From Chloromonas sp. AAM2 (Eukaryota; Chlorophyta; Chlorophyceae; Chlamydomonadales; Chlamydomonadaceae): 18,065 nt of DNA. How positions within the stretch are numbered: position 1 is the first letter of the stretch; each line of letters starts with the position of its first letter. A model generated the notes under the pieces. That model saw only the letters and a program-made list of their open reading frames with translations, did not search any database and was not told where the DNA came from. Shown here in pieces: positions 10,319 to 18,065 of this stretch. The position numbers were made by a program, and so were the translations under genes. The stretch spans positions 40,788 through 58,852 of the forward strand of contig QAXH01005918.1 in the NCBI GenBank assembly GCA_004335635.1, in the 5' to 3' direction.

Positions 10319-10892
10319 GGCGTGATCACGACAGCAACACCCCCACCCAGGATTGAGTTGAGGCCAATTTGCCACAATGGAACCGGCATACCATCAGTGT
10401 TCAGCTGACGTTTAAGGCTCAGGAAATGTCGAAGGATATCTTGTGGAGCTTTCTCTGCAGGTGCTTTGCAACAACGACAGCTTTGTGTCGAACTTCAACT
10501 TTTGAGCAGCAGGGCTTTGCCTGCCCTGTTTTGATCCATTTGCATCTTGTGCTACCATGACTTGTCTGACAATACATAGCAGGACGTGCGTTACTTTGAT
10601 TTCTAAGCTGTTTATCATGCCAACTCGTGCAAGCGTTGTGCTTGACTGTCATTGACGATGTTTGGACCACATGACTGGTTCGCGTTTTGAGTACTGCAGG
10701 TATGAAGCGAGATGCTTGTGAAATGGCTGTGAGAATTCGACGGAGCATGATGCCTGACAGCTTTCAGAGTCCGGTGCAACTGGATGTCTGCCGCGTCTGG
10801 AAACGCTGAACTTGAACTGTGCCATTTCCGTTTCTAATCCTAACCAACTATTTAAAGTTTGCCCCACAGATTTTGCCCCGCTGGGAAGCGGC

Positions 10893-10897
10893 TGTAA
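10893..10897 (+). terminator. Candidate polyadenylation signal TGTAA for PEX11
   Basis: First TGTAA pentamer after the PEX11 stop codon, about 575 nt downstream. Chlorophycean 3' UTRs of this length are common. The motif is short, so this is a position to test rather than a firm call. Confidence 0.35.
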
Positions 10898-11351
10898 CAG
10901 TTGGCCGCACAACAGTTGGCTGCACGCACAAGTCTCAATTCCACGACCTCAGCCCGAGTGGTTCTCTAATCCTTGTACTCTGTTCCTCACGCTGAGTCGC
11001 CGGGCAGAAAGAACCAGGTGGGCAACCGGATGGTGCCTGTACCACGAAGGGCTTGACACTCATTAGCTGTGGGTCGCAGGACTACTCACCACACATGGCT
11101 GTCTTTGGGAATCGCATTGCGGGATGCAGTCCCATTCTGATCACCGCAGCAAACAAGTGGCGTGTCGCCCTCAAATGGCTGGTTGTGCTTCTGGGTCCGG
11201 CCCAACGGCCACCGGGCGCAACCGCCAACTGCTTTGACAATAGTGACAGTGGTAGCAGTAAATGAATTTGACGCGTAACGGGCATTTGTTGGTAGTAGGC
11301 AGCATCGAGCGGGTTGTGGTCCCATCGAGCGTTGAGCGGGTGTCGACACTC

Positions 11352-11403
11352 CCGAGGCAAGGCGGGCGGCAGCCCGAGGAAAGGCGGCATCCCGAGGAAA
11401 GGC
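11352..11403. repeat. Three degenerate CCCGAGG(A/C)AAGGC units
   Basis: The motif CCCGAGGAAAGGC appears twice and CCCGAGGCAAGGC once, with a period of about 17-22 bp. Lies in the gene-free stretch; no further context. Confidence 0.65.
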
Positions 11404-13293
11404 CGAACACATCACCTAAGTAGGGGTAATCACCTGTACGTGAAAATTACGAGCTTGGCAAACCCTGTTTCCGGCGATCGCGCACAATAATGAGCTTCAC
11501 ATAATCTGAACTTCAGCTTCATTCGCAACACGTCGTGAGGTTGCGCGCCATCCCTGGAAAGGTTGTCAAATGAATGTCGCCAGCGCGACACCCCCACAGG
11601 CCACAAACATGCACAACCTGGCCAGTTGTTTACTGAAGCAAATTGAGGTGTCTCATAACCCAGGGCAGTCACATCGTATCAATTCACGTCCAATGTGTCC
11701 CAGGGTCAGTGATGTACAGTTCTGACGACGTACATAGCCAAGGTATAGTTCTTACACGGACAACAGCCAACGCATCTAGCGCCCCTGCCTTCACTTGAGC
11801 AACTAAACAATCCTTGCCTCCACAACACGCAACACCTGATGACAATCCGACATTGATAGCAGAGAAACCGCTGCACATGGTCAGCCCATGTGATCGGTGC
11901 AAAATTCCATGTTAAGCACATGGCAGCATGAGGTCGTTAAGCATACACGGTCACACATGTGAATGTAGTCACGTGGCTTGGGTCACTCTCATGCAGGCGC
12001 AGAAAGGGTGTGTGGTTTTCCACCCTCATGCACCATGCACACCAGTTCTACTCTTGTAAAGGCAATGATACCATAGCGGCGCAAGACCAAGGTCTCAATC
12101 ACATGGCTGCTGTCAAGGCCAGCCTTTTCCAGTCATTGTTCAATGCGGGAAGAAGCCCACATGTGAACGTGAAACCCTAGTTGCTGGCAAGCCAACTGTC
12201 AGGGTGCCATATGTATGCAAGGAACTAGCACCAGCTGTTGCCTTACGTCTTAAAAGGCAGCCATGATATGTGGTGCATGCAGCAACGAGCACTGCCACGC
12301 ACGCATGCCTGCACTCCAGTCTCGATTAAGTGCATGGACAAGCATCTGCATGGCGCTCTGCATGGCCTCACCCCCATGGTCCAAGGTCACGTCTTGTCCT
12401 TGACCGAATGCACTGTGCCACGTCAGCACCTTGATCACCTCTTAATCCTTGCAATCATAAAGAGTCAGTCGCTCGATGTACAAAGCCGTGTGAAAACCAT
12501 GTCTCTGATTTCCACATTTTATCCTTGCCTCTTGCCTCACAGAAGACAATGGCAGGTCCGCATTTCCAAAAAACAGTCCAGAAACCGCACAGACACGGCT
12601 AGATTGATGGACGACCATCGTACATGTGATGCTTGACCTGTTGTGTGTGTGTCCCTGGTGCCATGTGGCAAACGTATCATATAAGGGCATAACGTACACA
12701 TGAGCACCACGTGATTGTAACTGAACTCTTTTCACCAGTCACTGGTGATGACAGGGTATGTATCAAGCCAGTCCACACGTACAGGAGCTTTGGCATACGC
12801 GCCATGGCTGGTTAAGGCAGGTGTCAAGCTTCAATCAGAATGTGTTTTGATCATGTGCCTTGTCTGTGTGTGTGTGTGAGGGGGCCCAACAGGCCCAGTT
12901 AAGCAGGCACCAAAGGCCGTGGTCAAGCAATCACCTCAAGCATGTTGTTAGTGGTGAACGGGAGTAGGGGCATGGGACGTTTCTGTCAAGTGGTTGGCGG
13001 TGGGTGTGTTGAACCCAGTGATGGTGGCATACCACCATTCCGTAGGGTGTACTGCCATCAAAATATAAGAACCAGCTCAACCATGTGTGCCTTGAATGTT
13101 GAGGCAGCACAGCCATGGCGAGCGTAGGGTGCGCCGCCAGCGGTGTGTGGGGGGTGATCATCCCGTTACGTCAGGAGCCTGTGTATCCCAAGCACAAAGG
13201 CACAACAGCTGCCCTTTGTTGTGTGTATGGGCACAGTGACAGGCACCGTCCGTGTCAAGCGGAACAGCTAGCTGAGCGAGCCGCGTCTGTTGG

Positions 13294-13351
13294 CGGCCGT
13301 GTGTGTGGTCAGCCGTGTGTCGGCCGTGTGGTCGGCCGTGTGTGTGGTCAG
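13294..13351. repeat. Direct repeats just past the MYB stop codon (3' UTR)
   Basis: The 19-bp segment CGGCCGTGTGTGTGGTCAG occurs at 13294-13312 and again at 13333-13351, with a related CGGCCGTGTGGT copy between. The array ends 22 bp short of the MYB stop codon, so it lies in the expected 3' UTR. Confidence 0.8.
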
Positions 13352-13373
13352 CGGGTGGATGCTTGACGGGGCA

Positions 13374-16300
13374 CTACCGGTTGCCGAGGGCAACGGCCAA
13401 GGGCGAAGGCAATGCTCCGCCCATTGACCCCGCACGCAACAGTCCCGCGGCCGGGGGCAAGTCACTTCCGCCCGCTCCCGCGCCAACCCCGCCTCCGCTT
13501 GCCCGCTCCATGCTCGACTGCATGCCCGCTCCCGCACTTTCCCGCACACAGTTAGGTACATTCTGGTGGTAAACCCACGTGCCCCCAGGCAGCGGCGGTG
13601 GCATAGGTGGGGGCTGGCCATTTCCGCCGTAGAGGATCGGCGCAGAGTGGCTGCCGCCACCGCCGGTGCTATACTGCTGCAGCGGCACCGGCTGGAGTGC
13701 CCCGCCGGTGCTGGAGCCGAACTGTGGCTGGCTGGCAAACTGCTGCAGCTGGCTGGTGCCGGTGCCGGCGGTGCTGCTGGTGCTGAACTGCTGCAGCTGT
13801 GGCTGGCTGGCAAACTGCTGCAGCTGGCCGGTGCCACCGCTGGTGCTGCTGGTGGTGAGCTGTACCAGCTGCTGCAGCTGCTGCTGCAAGTGGCTGGCAG
13901 TGGGTGAAAACTGCTGCATTGGGGTGGTATCGCCTGCGAACTGCTGCAAGCCCGTGTTCAACTGCTGCAGAGACTGCGGTGGCGGTGGAACCACAACTTG
14001 TGGCCGTTGAGATGGCGGTTGTGGCAGTTGCTGGAACTGGGGAGAAACGCCTGCACCAGGACTAGACTGTGCATGAGACGGGCTCAGCACTTCACCTCCC
14101 ATTCCCGTGCCAGATTGTCCCCACATGGGCGCACATTCCACCGCTCCTTGGCCGTTTGTGGTCAGCTGACCATGGGAGAAAGTCGGTTGCAAGCCGTTTC
14201 CTGAGCCGTTACTTCCATTCCCGGGCTGCAGATGCTGGCTTAGTATGGCTGGCTGTAAGTGCATGGATGGTGGAGCACCGCCACCAGAAACTTGGTGCAT
14301 CTGAGTCAGCTGGAAGCTGCCGTTTTGCGCCATTGCCAAGAGCTGTTCCAGGGTACTGATTTGTTGGGCGGCAGGGACCTGATCCCAAGAAGTGGGCTGC
14401 TGGGCTGGAGGAGGTGGTTGCCCCCAGGTGCTGTTCTGTTGTGCAGGTGCCTGGTCCCACGTGGTCGGTTGGGTTGGTGGTTGCTCCCACGTGGTCGGTT
14501 GGGATGGTGGTTGCTCCCACGTGGGCTGCTGCTGCTGCTGTGGTGGTGCCTGGTCCCACGTAACGCCCAAAGGCAAGGTGAGCGGTTGCGGCTGCATCAG
14601 AACCACATCGCTCCCGTTTGCATGGGCGTCTTCTCTCGGGCTGCTCAGCCCCTGCCCTGCTCCGAAATCAGACATAGCTTGCATCACAGTTTGTGGCATG
14701 CCACAAGCACCCCCAAGCAACGGCAAGCCTAACTGTTGAAGCAGCTGCTCTGCCGTGGCCGGCTGCTGGAATCCCGTTCCCGTCAAGTCCCCGCCTAGTC
14801 CCACTCCGCCTGCACCGCCGCCGCTGCCGCCTCGGACGTTTTCGTTAGAAACGGCTGACGGTTTCTGCTGCGCCTGCCGGCTCCTGCCCCCACGTGCACC
14901 ACCGCCGTACACTTGGTCATCCCCGGTCGTTGCCTGGGCCATTTCGGAAATGCCTCCGTTAGCACCCTCATTAGCTTGCCATGGCAGTTGCTGGGCATCG
15001 CTCTGTGGCTGCCAGGGGTCGTTGGAAGGCAGCTCTTGGCTGCTCATCTTGTTAGCGGCCATGTCCTCAATTTGAGCCCAGATCTCAGCAGTGGTGTCCT
15101 GTAGGCAGCAGGTGAGGCAGTCTGAGTATCGCAGGGGAGGCTTCAAGCAGTTGAAGCCATGCAACACGCACAGCACGTTGCAAGTAAACCTTTGGAACAA
15201 CAGTTGGCCTAAACGTGCTTATAGCTTTAACCTTGAGCTTTGAGGTAGACATGTGCTGCACGCACTGCAAAGACGGCAGGTTGAACACGACAACACACAT
15301 GCGGCCTGCTTTCGGTATCCACAGGCCAACCTTTGCAGCACTGACCAGCATTTGCTGCGGTCTTTTGCCTTACTGTCACTCCACTAGTGCCTTGCCGAAG
15401 TTGAGAGGTTGTGCTCTTACCGGGTCGTATGTCTTGAGGCCTGACATGACCATGTACATATCCAAGGAACTGATACCGCCTCCAGGCAGACGAGCCGGCT
15501 GCTTGCGCCGCAGCGTGGCGTTCTGAACAGACAGCGGGCAGGCAAGAGGCACAGAATGAGGCATCACGAGCCTGTTGGCATACCATCGCAGGGCCTTTCG
15601 CATGTTGCGGTTTCGCAGCTTACGATGCTGGACAAACAAACAAACAAACCAGCAGTCACCACACTGCCCTGAAACTGCGTGGTCATGACGTCGGCATGGG
15701 GCAATGACACATCACAGTCAGGAGACATGTGCAGCTGGTCGCTGCATCACAAGCGATGTAAGTCCAACTGGGCTCGTTTACCCACCCAGTGGTTCTTGAC
15801 TGTGTTCTCCGTGCGCCCTGGCAGCAACCTAGCCACCCTGCTCCACTGGTTGCCGTACTGCTTGTGCGCCTCGGCAAGAGTGTGGTTTTCGTCCTCCGTC
15901 CACGCCTACAGGGACACGTGGCAGGCAGAGAAGGACACGTGGCAGGCAGAGAAGGGGTAAGGAACGTCCCAGGCAGACAAGGACACGTGACAGGCCCCAT
16001 CCAAGTGACCATACACGTGACAGGCCCCGTACATGTGACAGGCCCCACACACGTGACAGGCCCCACACACTCACGTCCTTGCACACGTGTGGCGCGAGGT
16101 TGTGGATCCACCTCTCCCTGCACTGCTTGCTGGTGCGCTCGCAGTAGGGTACGCCCGGGCCCATGCGTGAGTGGGCGTCCTGCATGGCCGTGTTCAGCTT
16201 GTGAGCCACGAAGGTCCAGGGGGTGGTGTTGGCAGTGCCGCCATACTCGTCAACAAACCTGAACGAGTGAGAGTGAGTGAGAGTGAGTGAGTGAATGAGA

Positions 16301-18065
16301 GCAGAGTATGGAAGAATGATGAAGGCAGACCACTCATCAAGAATGACCGAGTCAAGACAGAAGACAGGTGCAGTGCAGGTCCAAAGCTACAGGCAAGCAG
16401 TCACAATGCAGATGTGCAGGTTGCCAGTTAGGTTCTAGGAATAGTACTCACTTGACCAACAGATCGCTCTCCATCTTGCTCCAGGCCGTCTTAGACTTGG
16501 GCACGTTGGGATGGTAACCACCACCACCTCCACCCTTCTTGTAGCTCTTCTCACTCCTCTCACTCTTTTCGTAACGCTCAGTCACGTGCATCATGTGACT
16601 GGCCGAGTAAGGTACCATCTCATCACCGCGACCAAGGGAGGACATTTCCCGCTCGGTCTGGTAGCCCCCAATGGCACCGGTGTTCACGTCCACTGCTCCC
16701 CTCTCCACCTCGCCCTCCGTCCGATCCTGCTGCTGCTCGGCGTGACGGCCGCTGCAGGATGGTTTGGGTTGTGAAAGCGAGGTTGGGTCGCATGTGGGGT
16801 GCGGGACTGGCGGGGTGTCCGTCTCGGTGGACAAGTCCCCTTGGTGGCCCCCGCTGTCCCGCTGCTCCAGCCCGCCCGCCCCGTCAGCCTGCTGCACCAT
16901 TCCCGCCGTCCCCGTCACGGCAGGGTGCGCCGAGGATTGGTTCGGGTTCGGACGGGAAACCCCAGCTGAGACCGTCGGTTTCTCTGACCGGGATGGGGCC
17001 GGCGACGCGGGCGCCCCCCGCTTTTCCCCGCCATCGCCACTCCCGCCCTGCACCGTTGGGGATTTATCAACCACACCAGCGTCTACGCCTTGCGGGGTCT
17101 GTTGCGGCTGCTCCAAACTGTCGCCCTCTGATTCAATGGCGGCCGCAGCTGCTAGCAGTGTGCCAAACAGACTGTCTGCTTCGGCCTCAGCAGCCACTCG
17201 GCGACGTTTCTGGCCAGGCGCGCCAGTGTTGTTGTCCCCGTCTGCCGTCCTGCCCGACCAGGCTCGACCTGAGTCGGTGGGTGCTGCACGGCTGGGTGCC
17301 TGGGGTGCTGTGGCATGCCTGCAAGCAGCGGAACACACCACATTGCACATCATGATATGCTGGTGGGAATAGCAAGGGTGGGCGACGGCCCTGCTACACA
17401 GGCAAACAGACGCACACATTGACGCGATGGGGTGCAAACACATGCCAGCTTGGGTCCGACCAGCTATCAGCTTACAGGTGAAATATCACAACACACCACT
17501 AGTTAACAGGCTCACAAAAGGCTGTCAAGCTGTTGCCTGCTTTGTCCTTCCCGGTGAGTGAGTGAGGTAAAGGTAACGAACAGAGGATGGAGGACAGGGC
17601 AGCCAGGGTGCGGGTGCTGCTGTGCCATGCGTAAGTGCAACCGACAAAAACCGACCAACTAAGCAACCGACCAACAAACTTACCTGGGCGCAGAGCCATG
17701 CTGTTGTGCCATGCGTGAGCGCGCTCCCGAAGTTGCGCCCCTGTCAGGCGGCCCCGCGACACCGTCACTCAATTGACCGCTGTGTGCCCTCTGAAGGGAT
17801 GAGTGCTTCTTCAGGGCCTGCAAAGGGGGAATTGCATCCGTTGCCCATGCGGCAAACAACTGCGTCCCAGGCACCCACTGAAGATGGTGCAGGCAAGATC
17901 ATGCGACATCATACACCAGACTGGGCAACACAGACCTGGAAAAGGCTCCTACGAGGCAACTATACAGCTTGTTCCAGCACGTACCTGGGAGTGTGAGGAT
18001 CGTTGCTGCTCAGGGTCGCTAGCAGCACCTCCACTACCCCCCGGCATGGGCCTGCCGAGGGGCCG
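13374..18065 (-). CDS. R2R3-type MYB transcription factor with Q-rich C-terminal domain, 7 exons visible, possibly 5'-partial, 1070 aa readable
   Basis: Predicted nuclear DNA-binding regulator. Exons on the minus strand: 18065-17985, 17817-17684, 17318-16452, 16258-16075, 15905-15786, 15522-15421, 15098-13374 (3213 nt in total, phases consistent). The N-terminal 345 residues are low-complexity with a basic QKRRRV nuclear-localisation-like stretch near residue 105. R2: tryptophans at about 351, 375 and 411, ending SKQCRERWIHNLAPHV; the spacings of 23 and 35 residues (usual 18-19) show insertions. R3: AWTEDENHTLAEAHKQYGNQ, then LLPGRTENTVKNHW and NATLRRK; tryptophans at 424, 443 and 462 with perfect 18-residue spacing. 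The last exon (574 aa) is Gln/Pro/Ser/Gly-rich with W-(D/E/G)-Q-x-P repeats and LQQFASQPQ repeats, suggestive of a disordered activation domain. A Met at readable residue 7 (18047) could be the start, or the gene may continue past the edge. An alternative acceptor at 15627 would add 35 in-frame residues inside the R3 tail. MYB subfamily and target genes cannot be told. Confidence 0.92.
13722..13827 (-). repeat. 31-bp identical repeat 75 bp apart encoding the LQQFASQPQ motif
   Basis: Two identical 31-bp segments (13722-13752 and 13797-13827) encode the repeated LQQFASQPQ motif in the Q-rich tail of the MYB protein. The 75-bp spacing equals 25 codons. Identity at the DNA level indicates a recent in-frame duplication. 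Confidence 0.8.
14395..14565 (-). repeat. W-(D/E/G)-Q-x-P coding repeats in the MYB C-terminal domain
   Basis: Six motifs (WDQAP, WEQPP, WEQPP, WDQAP, WGQPP, WDQVP) are spaced about 10-15 residues apart in a Q/P/T-rich linker. Two 30-bp units at 14461-14490 and 14491-14520 differ at a single base, which shows recent tandem duplication. The unit junctions contain CACGTG palindromes at 14458, 14488 and 14518. Confidence 0.85.
15912..16074. repeat. CACGTG-rich satellite filling the intron between the R2 and R3 MYB exons
   Basis: The 169-nt intron 15906-16074 is nearly all tandem repeat. Two 21-bp units with core ACACGTGGCAGGCAGAGAAG are followed by several ACACGTGACAGGCCCC units of about 16-18 bp (one with CATGTG). 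The donor and acceptor sites lie just at the array edges. Confidence 0.85.
16262..16301. repeat. (GAGT)n-like microsatellite at an intron acceptor
   Basis: A run of GAGTGAGAGTGAGTGAG units sits on the acceptor side of the MYB intron 16259-16451. On the transcribed strand it reads as a (CTCA)n pyrimidine-rich tract directly before the AG and so serves as the polypyrimidine tract of that intron. Confidence 0.75.

Larger units (their letters stand above)
10319..13373. other. About 3 kb without a supportable gene between PEX11 and MYB
   Basis: This convergent gap presumably contains both 3' UTRs. None of the open frames (all under about 135 codons) shows a family motif, a chain of phase-matched splice sites or coding-like composition. 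Noted contents: a short repeat of CCCGAGGAAAGGC-like units (about 11352-11403), a short (TG)n run near 12865, and GC-rich repeats next to the MYB stop. No tRNA-like cloverleaf or snoRNA box pair was convincing by eye. Confidence 0.55.

Noticed and set aside
11053..11265. Small plus-strand open frame in the gene-free gap
   Set aside because: No recognisable motif, no flanking splice-compatible exons, and overlapping open frames of similar length on the other strand. Likely chance.
11700..11760. TTACA near 11752 as the MYB poly(A) signal on the minus strand
   Set aside because: It is the nearest TGTAA on the minus strand but lies about 1.6 kb past the stop codon. A variant signal nearer the gene is more likely, so no feature was called.
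13268..13837. Minus-strand open frame rich in Ala/Pro/Ser overlapping the MYB last exon
   Set aside because: It is a different frame of the low-complexity MYB coding exon. Its composition mirrors the CTG/CCG-rich DNA, and the MYB frame is supported by domain continuity and a 574-residue open exon.

Overview
The window looks like nuclear DNA of a green alga, most probably a chlorophycean (Chlamydomonas/Haematococcus-like) species. The evidence is three intron-rich genes with GT-AG introns, long pyrimidine-rich acceptors often ending in TGCAG, many (TG)n/(CAG)n microsatellites and intronic minisatellites, proteins with Q- and G/A-rich low-complexity regions, and plant-type versions of all three families. 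No prokaryotic-style operon, rRNA, tRNA, CRISPR array or recognisable transposase was seen. The organism call is inference.

Layout. (1) 1-1048: no gene found; 3' flank/3' UTR of the MATE gene plus short tandem repeats. (2) 1049-7586, minus strand: an 11-exon gene for a MATE (multidrug and toxic compound extrusion) transporter, reconstructed as 634 aa with every intron phase matching. Its introns hold microsatellites, an 80-bp-period minisatellite and two copies of a short dispersed element. (3) 7587-8095: about 0.5 kb between two divergent start codons, presumably a shared promoter region. (4) 8096-10318, plus strand: a 7-exon gene for the peroxisome-proliferation protein PEX11, 233 aa, all six introns in phase 0 and a C-terminal KxKxx motif. 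(5) 10319-13373: about 3 kb without a supportable gene, taken up by the presumed 3' UTRs of PEX11 and of the MYB gene plus intergenic DNA. (6) 13374 to the right edge, minus strand: a gene for an R2R3-type MYB transcription factor, 1070 aa readable, possibly lacking its 5' end. It has a long disordered N-terminal part, an R2 repeat expanded by an insertion, a canonical R3 repeat and a Q-rich C-terminal domain with W-x-Q-x-P repeats.

The three genes do not form an obvious pathway. The MATE and PEX11 genes are head-to-head and could share regulation. PEX11 and MYB converge across the gene-poor gap. The most interesting points are: the 35-codon in-frame alternative acceptor that would split the MYB DNA-binding domain; the R2 insertion; the CACGTG-rich satellite that fills the R2/R3 intron; the dispersed (TG)n-linked element found twice in the MATE gene; and the divergent promoter. 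No clear previously undescribed system is visible. The gene models are by-eye splice predictions supported by protein-family fit and phase bookkeeping, not by transcripts.
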